DNA of 52,369 nucleotides, taken from the NCBI RefSeq assembly GCF_021655095.1, contig NZ_PPXW01000001.1, forward strand, positions 2,196,571 through 2,248,939, in the 5' to 3' direction. Every line of letters begins with the position of its first letter. Within the stretch, counting starts at the first letter, position 1. The stretch comes from Clostridium sp. Cult1 (GTDB lineage: Bacteria; Bacillota; Clostridia; Tissierellales; Tepidimicrobiaceae). The translations under genes were made by a program, and so were the position numbers. The notes under the pieces were generated by a model. The model saw only the letters and a program-made list of their open reading frames with translations. It made no database searches and was not told where the DNA came from. Shown in pieces: positions 19,826-29,270 of the stretch.

Positions 19826-20680
19826 TTAACTTTTAATTTCTTCAAATCCTTCTCCTAATACTTCTGACATTTCAGTAACCATAATAAAAGCATCCTTATC
19901 AATATCATAGACTATATCCTTTGTCTTAGCAAACTGGGACCGATTCACCACGCAAAGAAGTACGTCTTTTTCTTCTTTAGTATACATACCTATACCTTTA
20001 AACAAAGTAACTCCCCTATCTAAGTCTTCCATAATCTTTTTGCTTATCTCTTCTGGTTTGCTGGTTATAATAAGAAATCCCTTCAAATACCCAATTCCTT
20101 CTAGTATTAAATCTATAACTTTAATCGTTATAAACAAAGATATAACAGAGTAAAGGGAAGTTTCAACCTTCTTATCTACAATGCCTGCAAAGGCAACTAC
20201 TACAACATCTATAGCCATCATAAAAGTTGATAAACTTAATGATGGAAATAATTTATTGAGTATGGAACCAGCTAAATCTGTACCACCCGTTGTTCCACCA
20301 AATTTAAAAACTATACCTAAGCCTATCCCCGATACCAATCCACCGAATATAGAAGATAGTAGTAAATCTGGAGTTACTGCTTGAATGGGAATTATCTTTA
20401 AAAACAGAGATAATAATGCAGTAGCATATAGGGTTTTCCATCCAAAATTCTTACCTAGAATAATCATTCCAATTATAAATAAGGGAATATTTATAGCTAA
20501 ATTGGTCAAATAAACTGGAATCCCTGTAATCTTTTTTAATACAATTGCAAAACCAGTTACTCCTCCTGGAGCAATAGTATTTGGCTCTAAAAAGAAGGTT
20601 AACCCAATTGCTAATAAAAACACACCTACACCTAGTCCTACTAAGGACAATAAAGTTTTATACCATTTTTCCTTTTCCAT
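19826..20680 (-). CDS. YitT-family membrane protein (DUF161/DUF2179)
   Basis: Five to six membrane segments in the first 190 residues, with the typical [19 protein letters not shown] loop and GTTGGTDL motif. A soluble C-terminal DUF2179 domain follows (about 215-284), marked by [17 protein letters not shown]. Function of the family is not settled; it is often called a putative integral membrane protein. GGAGG lies 6 bases before the ATG. It sits between the wall-polymer genes and the split transketolase in the same direction, 14 bases from tagA. Confidence 0.88.
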   Translation of the reverse strand: MEKEKWYKTLLSLVGLGVGVFLLAIGLTFFLEPNTIAPGGVTGFAIVLKKITGIPVYLTNLAINIPLFIIGMIILGKNFGWKTLYATALLSLFLKIIPIQAVTPDLLLSSIFGGLVSGIGLGIVFKFGGTTGGTDLAGSILNKLFPSLSLSTFMMAIDVVVVAFAGIVDKKVETSLYSVISLFITIKVIDLILEGIGYLKGFLIITSKPEEISKKIMEDLDRGVTLFKGIGMYTKEEKDVLLCVVNRSQFAKTKDIVYDIDKDAFIMVTEMSEVLGEGFEEIKS

Positions 20681-20694
20681 AAAAACCTCCTACC

Positions 20695-21450
20695 TTATTG
20701 GATTACATCTTTAGAAAATAATATATATAGCATAAATTTAGGTAAAACCATCTGTCGTTTAATACGTGATGGTTCCTTAATTAATCTATATAGCCACTCT
20801 AATCCAAGTTTTTGGAAGAATTCTGGGGCTCGTTTAGAATCTCCAGATAATATATCCATTGTACCTCCATTTCCTATTATAACCTTTCCATCAAGTCTAT
20901 TTTTGTTTTTAGCTATCCAAATCTCTTGTTTTGGAAATCCTAGCCCAACAAATATAATATCTGGTTTAGCTCCATTAATTCTATGTATTAAATTTAATTC
21001 ATCTTCGTGATCTTCATATCCAATATGACTACCTTTAAAATATCCATGATGATAGCCTGTAATCTTAATATTTGGATATTCTTTTAAGATATTCTCTGCT
21101 GCTCTTTTAGCAACACCATCTTTTCCCCCTAATAAAAATAGCCTATAACCTTTCTTATTAGCAATTTCTAATAATTTTATTGAAAGATCAAATCCAGTTA
21201 CCCTTTCTTTTAAGGGCTTTTTCTTAATTCTAGATCCATAAATCAGTCCAATGCCATCTGGAATGATTAAATCATTTTGATTAATAATTTCCTTTAAGTT
21301 ATTATCGTCTTTAGCTGCCATAACAATTTCAGTATTAGGCGTACATATGGTTTTTAAGCTATCTCCATTCAAAAATTTTTCAACAATTTCTGTTGCTCCA
21401 TCTATGGTTACATTATCTATCTTTACTCCAAAGATATTTACATTTTTCAA
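20695..21450 (-). CDS. tagA: WecG/TagA/CpsF-family glycosyltransferase
   Basis: Family GT26 enzyme. Its best-known member, TagA, moves ManNAc onto undecaprenyl-diphospho-GlcNAc to make the linkage unit of wall polymers. Seen here: CTPNTEIVMAA with the catalytic threonine region, NDLIIPDGIGLIYGSR with the likely catalytic aspartate, FLLGGKDGVAKRAA, and FVGLGFPKQE. The C-terminal basic helix that helps membrane binding (RLIKEPSRIKRQ) is present. The start is TTG with AGGTGG four bases ahead. It lies 8 bases after csaB, so the two probably act on the same secondary cell-wall polymer. Confidence 0.92.
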   Translation of the reverse strand: MKNVNIFGVKIDNVTIDGATEIVEKFLNGDSLKTICTPNTEIVMAAKDDNNLKEIINQNDLIIPDGIGLIYGSRIKKKPLKERVTGFDLSIKLLEIANKKGYRLFLLGGKDGVAKRAAENILKEYPNIKITGYHHGYFKGSHIGYEDHEDELNLIHRINGAKPDIIFVGLGFPKQEIWIAKNKNRLDGKVIIGNGGTMDILSGDSKRAPEFFQKLGLEWLYRLIKEPSRIKRQMVLPKFMLYILFSKDVIQ

Positions 21451-21458
21451 GATACCAC

Positions 21459-22562
21459 CTACCTTTTTAAAAGGTCTAATGCCATATTGACATTTTTCAA
21501 TGCTTCTTGTCTCATCTTTATATCTAGCTCTTTTAGTCCGTTTTTTAATTCCGCCCTATTCTTCCATACATAGTCAATATTAGAAATAAGGTGGTCATAT
21601 TGTAAATTCTCCACCGAACACATATGCCCCATATCTATTGATTTCAAAAATCCCTCAATCTTAGGGTCATATACAATACCTACCATTGGCACATTTTGAG
21701 TAGCTGCATATATTAAAGAATGAAGTCTCATGGCAACTATTATCTCTAATCTTCTTATTATACCCATAATGTCTTCTACATTATATTTGTTAGAAATAAT
21801 ATAACAATTTTGACTAGAAACTCCTTCTAAAATATTTTTGCTAATAGATAAATCTTCCGGATAGTGCATTGGAATTAATATTACATTGACCTTATACTTT
21901 TCGATAATATGATCTATAGCCTTAGCTACAATAGGAATCAGGTTATCTTCATTGATCCAGTTTCGTACTGAAATACCTACCAAAGGTCTTTCCCAGGGTA
22001 TTCCTTCCTTAGTTAAAATATCATCTATTACCCTTTCCTTACTGGGCTCTAGAGTAAATACTGGGTCAGCTGTTACAAAGATATTTCTATTTTCAACTCC
22101 CAAACCTTCTAGAAAAGTTTTTGAGTCTTCATCCCTTAGTGTAATTAAATCTACTTTATTAAGAGTTTTTCTAGTCAAAATTCGGTTTAATTTTTTATTA
22201 ATAGGCCCTATACCATTAGCATATACCATAATAGGTTTATCAAATCCCTTTGCCAATTTCATTAAAGTTAAATAATATAGTAAAGAACGGGTACTAGTTA
22301 TATCCTGTAGAAGGCTCCCACCTCCGCTAATAAATAGATCGCATTCTTTAATCGCTTTAATTACATCCTTCATCTTAAACCTGTTAACGGCCTTTATTCC
22401 GTAGACTTTTTCGGTAAAAATAGGGTTATTAGATAAAACTGCAATTTCTATGGAATTATCCTTTTCATTTATATCCTTTACTATGGCCTTTAATATAGCA
22501 TCGTCGCCGCTATTATCGAAGCCATAGTATCCAGAAATAAGAATTCTTTTGTTTATACCCAT
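21459..22562 (-). CDS. csaB: Polysaccharide pyruvyl transferase CsaB
   Basis: Adds pyruvate ketals to the secondary cell-wall polymer so that SLH-domain surface proteins can bind. The N-terminal motif ISGYYGFDNSGDDAILKAI is diagnostic of CsaB, with SGGGSLLQD and the C-terminal MRLHSLIYAATQNVPMVGIVYDPK. Length 367 is normal. Its presence implies an S-layer or other SLH proteins elsewhere in the genome, none of which lie in this window. AAGGAG precedes the ATG. Neighbours on both sides are wall-polymer genes. Confidence 0.93.
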   Translation of the reverse strand: MGINKRILISGYYGFDNSGDDAILKAIVKDINEKDNSIEIAVLSNNPIFTEKVYGIKAVNRFKMKDVIKAIKECDLFISGGGSLLQDITSTRSLLYYLTLMKLAKGFDKPIMVYANGIGPINKKLNRILTRKTLNKVDLITLRDEDSKTFLEGLGVENRNIFVTADPVFTLEPSKERVIDDILTKEGIPWERPLVGISVRNWINEDNLIPIVAKAIDHIIEKYKVNVILIPMHYPEDLSISKNILEGVSSQNCYIISNKYNVEDIMGIIRRLEIIVAMRLHSLIYAATQNVPMVGIVYDPKIEGFLKSIDMGHMCSVENLQYDHLISNIDYVWKNRAELKNGLKELDIKMRQEALKNVNMALDLLKR

Positions 22563-22576
22563 AAGTATTCTCCTTT

Positions 22577-23908
22577 TTAACTAGTCTCTGGAAGTTTATC
22601 TGAAATTCTTATCAATGTTAGTAATAGAGCAACAAGTATCCAGAAAGTAGTAATTATTCTAGGTATATATAATATGTTTTCCACCGCTCCATGGGCTAAT
22701 ACAGCGGCTAATCCTGATAAGACCCCTATTGCCATGGTCTTGATATAATTATCTTTTCCCTTAACCAATTTCTTAATAGAGTATTTAAATAAAACAAATA
22801 TAAAGATTGTAAAAATTATGAAACCTAATATTCCCATTTCCGCCATAGTCTCTAAATAGGTATTATGTGCATGGTAAGTAGGCATTGTTCTAATATATGT
22901 CTCAAAAGTTGCCTTAAAAGGAAGATGCCCAAATCCTACCCCTACCAGCCAATTATCCTTTATTATATCTAGCGTTATCTTCCACATTCTTAACCTATAA
23001 GAGTTAGATGAATCAGCAAAATTTACAATACTTGCTATCCGATTTAAAATAGTTGACGGTAAAAAATAGATTGCTCCTATTCCTAAAGGAATAATAGATA
23101 AAAGTAGCCTTTTTTCAATTAATAATACAAATACAAACATTCCAAAGGCAAATCCAACCCAACCGCCTCTAGACAAAGTCAGCACTAATGCTAATATAAG
23201 AATCAAACTAGAAATTAAAAATATGGCCTTTTTATGGATCTTCTTAGAAAACCAAAATAATGATAAAGATATTGGTATTAGCATTATCAAATACTCAGCA
23301 AATATATTTGGATTCCCAAAAACGGAATAAATTCTCGTTTTTACATCTGGATTGTTTGTTGTATCTACCCATTTGTCTTCTATTTCTACTCCAACCTTAT
23401 ACTGATAAAAACCATAGGCAGCTACCAATACTGCTGAAATAACTAAAATAACTATAAGTATATTGAAATCCCTTTTAGTGTCTATATTGTTTACTATTAC
23501 AAATAAAAATCCTATAGATGTAAGATGAATAGCTAAGTCTCTAAAGCTACCAGAAGGATCAATGGATGTAATAGTTGAAATAATAATGATCCCTACATAA
23601 AATATTATATGCATATCTATTGGCTGCTTAGTTAAAGGATTTGATTTCTTAAATAGCGCCTTATATAGATATACTCCAACCATAAAAATCATAAATAATA
23701 AGTTTAACATATCTGGCATAAAAGGAAATATAAACACTCCTGCATATATTCCAATCCTTATATCGTATAAAATAAGGACTATTCCTATTAACCCCAATAA
23801 TATAATTGCAAAATAGTTTAAAGGTAACCTATGGTATACCATGGAAAATATTATACCTAATCCTATGGGGAGAAGTATTGCTTTCCTCTTTATAGATTCT
23901 ACCACCAC
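22577..23908 (-). CDS. O-antigen ligase/polymerase-like membrane protein (Wzy_C family)
   Basis: About eleven to twelve membrane segments with one long external loop at about residues 320-360 (FGHLPFKATFETYI, AHNTYLETMAEMGILG), the hallmark of Wzy_C/WaaL proteins. Such proteins join or transfer lipid-linked glycans on the outer face of the membrane. Here it may polymerise or attach the wall polymer; which of these is not decided by sequence. The start is GTG, preceded by GGGAG. It overlaps the upstream small membrane-protein gene by 10 bases. Confidence 0.87.
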   Translation of the reverse strand: MVVESIKRKAILLPIGLGIIFSMVYHRLPLNYFAIILLGLIGIVLILYDIRIGIYAGVFIFPFMPDMLNLLFMIFMVGVYLYKALFKKSNPLTKQPIDMHIIFYVGIIIISTITSIDPSGSFRDLAIHLTSIGFLFVIVNNIDTKRDFNILIVILVISAVLVAAYGFYQYKVGVEIEDKWVDTTNNPDVKTRIYSVFGNPNIFAEYLIMLIPISLSLFWFSKKIHKKAIFLISSLILILALVLTLSRGGWVGFAFGMFVFVLLIEKRLLLSIIPLGIGAIYFLPSTILNRIASIVNFADSSNSYRLRMWKITLDIIKDNWLVGVGFGHLPFKATFETYIRTMPTYHAHNTYLETMAEMGILGFIIFTIFIFVLFKYSIKKLVKGKDNYIKTMAIGVLSGLAAVLAHGAVENILYIPRIITTFWILVALLLTLIRISDKLPETS

Positions 23909-24453
23909 TGATCCACTCCCTCATCTATAGTAAATATGCTTTTTACTAATTTAAAAGTATAGCTTCCCTCTAAAAGACTATTATAGTCATCTTTAATCCT
24001 CAATCCCATTAAAGAAATTAATATTAAAGCTATGGAGATAATATAGGAACGCCCAAAGTAATATCCTCTAATTAGGTTATTGCCTATAATTCCCATACCA
24101 AAAGCTATAAAGAATATATAAAATGTACTTTGGAGTTGTACCTCGTCATAAAAAAGATTATAGATACTAGTATATATAAAGCTTCCATGATTTGTTTTCT
24201 TTATTCCTTTCCTTAACCCTCTAAAAATTTTGGTTACTAGATCTAAGACCTGACAATATACCTTATAAAGTAAACTTTCTACTAGTAAACTCCTATTAGA
24301 TCTAAATAGACCAATAGTTAAAGAACCTTTGGATAGAAACTCTATACATTTTGTTAACCTACCATTAAATTTCTTTAATAGACTATATTCATAACCTCTT
24401 TGTAAAACATGCCAAATGCCTACCAAAAATCGTACTACTACACTATTATACAT
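23899..24453 (-). CDS. Small membrane protein of unknown function in the wall-polymer operon
   Basis: I do not recognise this 184-residue protein. Residues 1-105 are basic and partly amphipathic. Two hydrophobic segments follow at about 108-128 and 134-150, then a hydrophilic tail. AGGAGTGG is placed well before the ATG. It overlaps the start of the O-antigen-ligase-like gene and lies 19 bases from the DUF4330 gene, so it is translated with them and may be a partner of the ligase. Confidence 0.72.
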   Translation of the reverse strand: MYNSVVVRFLVGIWHVLQRGYEYSLLKKFNGRLTKCIEFLSKGSLTIGLFRSNRSLLVESLLYKVYCQVLDLVTKIFRGLRKGIKKTNHGSFIYTSIYNLFYDEVQLQSTFYIFFIAFGMGIIGNNLIRGYYFGRSYIISIALILISLMGLRIKDDYNSLLEGSYTFKLVKSIFTIDEGVDQWW

Positions 24454-24472
24454 AGAACCACTCCTAGTTCCT

Positions 24473-24958
24473 TTATTCTACTTCAACTCCAAGTACTGTA
24501 CTCATAACCGCTACATTTCTATTTTTCAACCTAAATTGTGCACCTATTCGAATTTGTTCTCCACCCGCTATTACTACATCAGGATTTTCCTTTACATCTG
24601 CTTCAACCGTCATGGTGACCACATATTTCTCAGGAACTTCTGCCAATACCCATCTTCCATCTCCACTTTCAACAGGTTCTTTATAAGGCTCTACTTTTTT
24701 TTCTACTATTTCACCAAGCAATTGTCCCTTGTCATAATGGTATAATGGGTCTCCTATTACTATCCCATCTACGGTGGCCATCCTTACTTCAGAAACTTCT
24801 ACAGTTATTAATGCTTTTTTAGTCTCTGCAGTTGCAACAGGGCTTTTTTTCATACGTTTAACTCCTCCAACAACTAATAGAGCAACTATCAATATTACAG
24901 CCAAATCGATTATGTTAATGACTCCAAATAATTTTCCCTTTTCATTTACTATCTTCAT
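24473..24958 (-). CDS. DUF4330 membrane-anchored protein
   Basis: The pattern KLFGVINIIDLAVILIVALLVVGGVKR at residues 9-35 (in pieces: FGVINIIDLAVI, LLVVGGVKR) is the DUF4330 hallmark: a short cytosolic start and one membrane segment. The outer domain that follows is beta-rich (GDPLYHYDKGQLLGEI, GGEQIRIGAQFRLK). It resembles a small periplasmic adaptor. The family is frequent in clostridial wall-polymer loci, but its function is unknown. The gene is packed 5 bases after the glycosyltransferase. Confidence 0.85.
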   Translation of the reverse strand: MKIVNEKGKLFGVINIIDLAVILIVALLVVGGVKRMKKSPVATAETKKALITVEVSEVRMATVDGIVIGDPLYHYDKGQLLGEIVEKKVEPYKEPVESGDGRWVLAEVPEKYVVTMTVEADVKENPDVVIAGGEQIRIGAQFRLKNRNVAVMSTVLGVEVE

Positions 24959-24963
24959 TCTTT

Positions 24964-26088
24964 CTACCTCCTATGTTGAATAATTTGATTGTAAATTTCA
25001 CAATGTTCTTCTGCCATCTTTCGAGAAGAAAAGTTTTTCTCAACACTGTTTAATAAGTTTTCTCCCATAGTTTTTATCACTTCCCTATTTTCCATGAGAT
25101 AGTCCAATTTATTTGCTAAAGCATCACTGTCACCAACATCAATGAGCCAACCATTGTAACCATCTTTGATCAACCGATTAATTCCACCTACATTTGTGCT
25201 AATAGTCATCTTTTTAAGTTTTGAGCCTTCTAAAATAACATAGGGAAAACTTTCGCTAATGGAAGTCAACACATTTATATCTATAGCATTAAAAAATGAA
25301 TATTGATCATTCACAAATCCTAAAAAATAAACATAATCCTCAATTCCCATATCCCTTACTAAAGACTTAATCCTTCTTTCATCATTCCCTGTTCCAGCAA
25401 TTAAAAATATAATATCCTTCCTTTTTTGAAGGATTTTATATGCAGCCTTAATAAAGGTTTCATGATCTTTCACTAAATCAATTCTTGCTATTATACCAAC
25501 AATTACTTTATCTTTCCCATCAATATTATATCGATTTAAAAAATCTTCCTTGCTGATATAATCAATATCAGATTCTAAATCAATACCATTATAAACCGTA
25601 AATATCTTTTCCTCTTTAAACCCTCTATTCACTAGCATCTGTTTAAAAGTATCTGAAATGGCTATATAATAATCAAATCCTTTTAAGGCTATCGAATTAA
25701 TAGGTGTATAGACTATTCTCTTATAGAAATTATCCCTAAAATCCAGCTTATAATCGCTATGTATAGTCGTAATCATCGATTTTTTTATCCTTGTTCTAAG
25801 CAACATGGCTATAAAATTAGCTCTAGCACCATGACAATGGATTATATCATAACCTTCTTTATCTATTTCAGTTATTAACCTACTAATAACCGACATATCT
25901 GTTCTTTTCTTCTGCTGAAATACCTCAATATTAATTCCCGCTTCTATAGCCTCATGATAAAATGTATCCTTTATAAAACATATAACCTTTGCATCTATTA
26001 ATTTATTTAATTGTTTTACCAATGAAATAATATGAGTTTTGGCTCCGCCTGTATCTCCGCCACTAATTAAATGAAGTACCTTCATCAT
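24964..26088 (-). CDS. Glycosyltransferase family 4 protein
   Basis: GT-B fold retaining glycosyltransferase. The N-terminal motif HLISGGDTGGAKTHI binds the acceptor. The C-terminal donor site includes VGIIARIDLVKDHETFIKA, VYFLGFVNDQYSFFNA and SESFPYVILEG with the EX7E-type glutamate. Cytosolic, adding a sugar to a lipid-linked intermediate of the neighbouring wall-polymer pathway. Sugar specificity cannot be told. The upstream ribosome site is weak (AGGGC), and a 78-base gap separates it from the PIG-L gene. Confidence 0.92.
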   Translation of the reverse strand: MMKVLHLISGGDTGGAKTHIISLVKQLNKLIDAKVICFIKDTFYHEAIEAGINIEVFQQKKRTDMSVISRLITEIDKEGYDIIHCHGARANFIAMLLRTRIKKSMITTIHSDYKLDFRDNFYKRIVYTPINSIALKGFDYYIAISDTFKQMLVNRGFKEEKIFTVYNGIDLESDIDYISKEDFLNRYNIDGKDKVIVGIIARIDLVKDHETFIKAAYKILQKRKDIIFLIAGTGNDERRIKSLVRDMGIEDYVYFLGFVNDQYSFFNAIDINVLTSISESFPYVILEGSKLKKMTISTNVGGINRLIKDGYNGWLIDVGDSDALANKLDYLMENREVIKTMGENLLNSVEKNFSSRKMAEEHCEIYNQIIQHRR

Positions 26089-26166
26089 AAAATAGCCCTA
26101 ATTAAGAGCTTCCTCCTTCCCTTTAGAAGCAAATTAAACCCCCAATATTATAACACAAATTATTGC

Positions 26167-27114
26167 TCATATTGTATATAATTTATTATCTGATAATTTT
26201 TTTGATAATATAGAATCAATCTTTCGACTATATTCTTCTTTTAAAATCCTATTAGTCCTAAAAGATAAAAGTAGATTGTATTCACTGCTTACTTGTCTAA
26301 AATACTCAGGTTTAAATCCTTCTTTTTTTAACATATCTTCCATATAAGATAAATATTTGAAATTTGTTTTTACAAAAACCTCTGCTCCAAATCCCTCTTT
26401 AAGAATTAATCTTTTTCTCCTATCTAATAATCTAAAGACCTCAAATCCCATTGCCCATTGGGAGGTGAAAACCTTGTATATCTCACCTTTATTATTGTAT
26501 AGACATTCATCCATTATACTTAAGCTATTTATCAATAAAGGCATTATTGGACAATTTACTTCATACATATAGATTTTATCAAAATTTCTATTCCATACTT
26601 TTAAAGCCTTTAAAAGGGCTTTTGTTGTCTCTACATGATCCTTATGACCATCTATTAAAAAAGGAGTATATATAATTGTGGGTTTCTCTTCTTCTAATAT
26701 ATCTATAATTTTTTCTATTAATTCTTCTTTAGAAGAATCTAGTTGTCCATCTAATTCATCTAGAAAATATAAATTATCAAATCCATATACTTCCTTTACC
26801 TTTTTCCCCTCTTTTTCCCTTTTGTTAACTAGTTCTACCCTACTTAAATCGCTTGTACTACCGCCTCCATCCGTTAAGTATGCTAATGCCATTTTATTAC
26901 CTACCTTTTTATGCTTCAATAAGGTGCCGCCTAATCCAATAGTTTCATCGTCTACATGGGGAGATAATACTAAAACCTTCTCTCCTGTAGCAATCATAGC
27001 ATCTATTTCAATATTATCTCTTTTAGGGCTTTTTTTATAAAAATAATAGCTATATATTCTGTTAACCAATTTTAAAGGGTATTTAAGGATTAATTTTGCC
27101 AAATTCTTAACCAT
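26167..27114 (-). CDS. PIG-L family LmbE-like deacetylase
   Basis: Zinc-dependent N-deacetylase of sugars. The metal site PHVDDETIGLGGTL lies near residue 52 and the second HKDHVETT near 155. Family members deacetylate GlcNAc-inositol, GlcNAc-malate or polysaccharide residues. In this cluster it could create a free amine on a wall glycan, or it could belong to bacillithiol-type thiol synthesis; the position favours the former. The first 30 residues are basic and somewhat hydrophobic, so it may sit at the membrane. AGAGGATGTGAG precedes the ATG. Confidence 0.88.
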   Translation of the reverse strand: MVKNLAKLILKYPLKLVNRIYSYYFYKKSPKRDNIEIDAMIATGEKVLVLSPHVDDETIGLGGTLLKHKKVGNKMALAYLTDGGGSTSDLSRVELVNKREKEGKKVKEVYGFDNLYFLDELDGQLDSSKEELIEKIIDILEEEKPTIIYTPFLIDGHKDHVETTKALLKALKVWNRNFDKIYMYEVNCPIMPLLINSLSIMDECLYNNKGEIYKVFTSQWAMGFEVFRLLDRRKRLILKEGFGAEVFVKTNFKYLSYMEDMLKKEGFKPEYFRQVSSEYNLLLSFRTNRILKEEYSRKIDSILSKKLSDNKLYTI

Positions 27115-27141
27115 AAACTCACATCCTCTATCTAAGTTTTA

Positions 27142-27624
27142 CTATCTTATCTCATATCCCCCTTTAACTAAAAAAACAGAATCATTAATGGCATAAACTC
27201 CTCTCCCATCACCCCTAGGAACTATTAACAAATGATTAATAGGCACTTCTTCATCCTTTTTTAAATCTTTTCCAACTGTTAAATCTGATAATCCATCTTT
27301 TCCCAAGGCTACTATTTTTGCTCTTCCAGGTCCGTTTCCCGTTCCACCTCTTAATATAATCTCTGTCCCATCTTTCCCAATAATAGATTGACCAGCTAGT
27401 ATTTGAACTACTTCAAAACTATTAGATAAATTATTATTCTCTCCAACAGCAGACAATTTTTCATCTATATAATATTTTAATTGGTCAATTCTTTTTTCTA
27501 AATAGCTTAAGGATACTAAGGGATCCTTTTCCGAACCTGGTTCCGAAAAAACAATTCTACTACCAAGAATAATAGATGCTGCACCTAAAACCAATATAGT
27601 CTTTTTAAACTTACTATTTTTCAT
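27142..27624 (-). CDS. Small secreted protein of a common clostridial family, function unknown
   Basis: Residues 1-27 form a signal peptide ending near VFSEPGSE. A short helical segment (DPLVSLSYLEKRIDQLKYYI, residues 34-53) follows. After it comes a beta domain with VVQILAGQSIIGKDGTEIIL, GKDGLSDLTVGKDLKKDEEV and NHLLIVPRGDGRGV. I know similar sequences as uncharacterised exported proteins in clostridia. It is 27 bases from the GNAT gene and from the PIG-L gene, so it is part of the wall-polymer unit and probably surface-located. Confidence 0.75.
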   Translation of the reverse strand: MKNSKFKKTILVLGAASIILGSRIVFSEPGSEKDPLVSLSYLEKRIDQLKYYIDEKLSAVGENNNLSNSFEVVQILAGQSIIGKDGTEIILRGGTGNGPGRAKIVALGKDGLSDLTVGKDLKKDEEVPINHLLIVPRGDGRGVYAINDSVFLVKGGYEIR

Positions 27625-27651
27625 TTGATTTTCCTCCCTATTAAATCTATT

Positions 27652-28434
27652 TTAAAAATAATCCGCCTTGTATTCAGGAATATAAATTTTATCTGTCCCT
27701 TCAATCCCATTATTAAATGAAACCACAGTCCCTCGATTATTAAATATTTTATAAATAATGGTTTCTTTAGTAGTATAGCTAAATAGAATTGGAAAGTCTA
27801 CTTTAATAAAATAATCATTGTATTCATTATTAAATCTACCTAGAACATAATAGATATTCCGTCCTCTATTAAAAAGTAGATAAGATTCCCCGTTTTTTTG
27901 ATAATAGTAATATTTTTTAATTGGAGATTTTGTAAATCTCCAAACTAAATAATTATCATCAATATAATCCGTTTCATCTTTTAGCTTTGACTTACTTAAT
28001 ACCGGCTTTAAATAAGAATATTTATTTATTCTCCAACCTAGCTTTAGATTCCCAGGCAAAGAGTTTTCATTTGGGAAATTATAAATAAAAGCACCCTTAG
28101 TTTTTTCTAAAGCTAACTTACTAGATTTTGTAAATATGCCTTTTCCCCTATGACTCTTCAAAACAGCAGTATCACAAGGTTGATAGGACAAATGATCTTC
28201 TATGTCATTTCTCCAAAAAGCTCTTATTCCTATTAGCTGACCTTCATCATAAGCTAGAACTATATATGAATCTCCATAAATATTATCAATATACTTCCAA
28301 TTAAACCACTCTAAACTATAATTGGTATGAAAAACTGTGTTAAATAGATCTACGAATTCCTGTTTTTCTTTTTCTATAAACTCACCACTTAACTTACATA
28401 TATAAGTTATATCTACCTTGTCTCGCAAGTCCAA
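27652..28434 (-). CDS. GNAT-family acyltransferase
   Basis: The acyl-CoA site is visible as CDTAVLKSHRGKGIFTKSSKLALE around residues 88-111 (core SHRGKGIFTK). The N-terminal half is a GNAT fold. The C-terminal 110 residues are aromatic-rich and form an extra domain, as seen in acyltransferases of polysaccharide loci. First gene of the leftward wall-polymer operon, so it may acylate a sugar amine or a lipid-linked intermediate; the substrate is unknown. The start is TTG with a poor ribosome site. Confidence 0.8.
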   Translation of the reverse strand: MDLRDKVDITYICKLSGEFIEKEKQEFVDLFNTVFHTNYSLEWFNWKYIDNIYGDSYIVLAYDEGQLIGIRAFWRNDIEDHLSYQPCDTAVLKSHRGKGIFTKSSKLALEKTKGAFIYNFPNENSLPGNLKLGWRINKYSYLKPVLSKSKLKDETDYIDDNYLVWRFTKSPIKKYYYYQKNGESYLLFNRGRNIYYVLGRFNNEYNDYFIKVDFPILFSYTTKETIIYKIFNNRGTVVSFNNGIEGTDKIYIPEYKADYF

Positions 28435-28470
28435 ACACCCACTTTCAAAATACTATATCTTCTTCATTTG

Positions 28471-28499
28471 ATTATACTATAATTTGCTTACCTTTTAAA
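28471..28499 (-). promoter_or_regulatory. Putative promoter of the wall-polymer operon
   Basis: Minus strand TTTAAA (28494-28499), 17-base spacer, TATAAT (28471-28476). The -10 is perfect and the -35 weak. It lies 37 bases before the GNAT start and after the ndoA terminator. Confidence 0.55.
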
Positions 28500-28506
28500 G
28501 AAATTA

Positions 28507-28542
28507 AAAAAATAAGCATATCTAACTCAATGCTTATTTTTT
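28507..28542 (-). terminator. Terminator after ndoA
   Basis: AAAAATAAGCAT on one side pairs with ATGCTTATTTTT on the other (13 bp, loop 28520-28529). The T-rich half provides the T-tract. It starts at the toxin stop codon and ends the acpS/alr/ndo unit. Confidence 0.78.
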
Positions 28543-28891
28543 ACAAGTCTATTAATCCCAAGCTTATTTTTAAACAATCATCTACCTTTTCCATCATTTC
28601 ATCATTAAATCTACCTATTTTTTCCCGTAGTCTTTTTTTATCTATAGTTCTTACCTGTTCTAATAAGACTACAGAATCTTTAGGAAGTCCATACTCTGGA
28701 GCACTAATTTCTACATGTGTAGGTAGTTTTGCTTTATTAATTTGGGAAGTAATAGCCGCTACAATAATAGTAGGGCTATACTTGTTACCTATATCATTTT
28801 GAATAACAAGAACAGGCCTTACGCCTCCTTGCTCTGAGCCAACGACAGGGCTCAGGTCAGCATAAAAAACATCTCCTCTTTTTACGTTCAC
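28541..28891 (-). CDS. ndoA: MazF-family endoribonuclease toxin NdoA (EndoA)
   Basis: Sequence-specific mRNA interferase. The pattern [48 protein letters not shown] and [13 protein letters not shown] is that of Bacillus EndoA. Conserved Arg of the GGVRP loop and the Thr of AAITSQ are present. At 116 residues it is full length. It overlaps its antitoxin gene by 4 bases. As in Bacillus it follows alr and the antitoxin, so this is a chromosomal core-type module and not a plasmid remnant. Confidence 0.96.
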   Translation of the reverse strand: MNVKRGDVFYADLSPVVGSEQGGVRPVLVIQNDIGNKYSPTIIVAAITSQINKAKLPTHVEISAPEYGLPKDSVVLLEQVRTIDKKRLREKIGRFNDEMMEKVDDCLKISLGLIDL

Positions 28892-29169
28892 ATTTTTTCA
28901 CACCCAGTAAGCTTTGTTTCATATATATTTAATTCTACCATATCCTGTTCAAAACCTATTTCAGCAAGAGCTAAATTGATCTTGCTCATTTCTACATATC
29001 CATCTTTAAGTCTTTGAGAAACTTCCAACCTTCTCTTTTCACGAATATACAGCTTCATAGCTTCTTTAACAAACTCACTTCTATTTTTCTTCTCCATAGA
29101 AACAATAAAGTCCACCTCTTTTAACAAGCTATTTGGTAAGCTAACCATAATCCTTTTCGTTTCAGCCAT
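28888..29169 (-). CDS. ndoAI: Ribbon-helix-helix antitoxin NdoAI (EndoAI)
   Basis: The N-terminal RHH DNA-binding domain is visible ([17 protein letters not shown], then [15 protein letters not shown]). A C-terminal tail that should neutralise NdoA follows. GGGGGTG selects the ATG at 29167-29169, seven codons inside the longest frame. Antitoxin of this type represses its own promoter with the toxin; the promoter at 29241-29270 is a likely target. Upstream lies alr, as in Bacillus subtilis. Confidence 0.93.
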   Translation of the reverse strand: MAETKRIMVSLPNSLLKEVDFIVSMEKKNRSEFVKEAMKLYIREKRRLEVSQRLKDGYVEMSKINLALAEIGFEQDMVELNIYETKLTGCEKM

Positions 29170-29240
29170 TAAGTTTGCACCCCCAAGCAATTGTTTCCCT
29201 TAAAACTTAAAAATAAGCCCTATTAAGATAGCATATATCA

Positions 29241-29270
29241 ATTATATATTCTTTACATTAATTGTGTCAA
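29241..29270 (-). promoter_or_regulatory. Sigma-A promoter of ndoAI-ndoA
   Basis: Minus strand consensus TTGACA (29265-29270), 18-base spacer, consensus TATAAT (29241-29246). About 70 bases before the antitoxin ATG. It makes the toxin-antitoxin pair separable from alr transcription. Confidence 0.82.
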
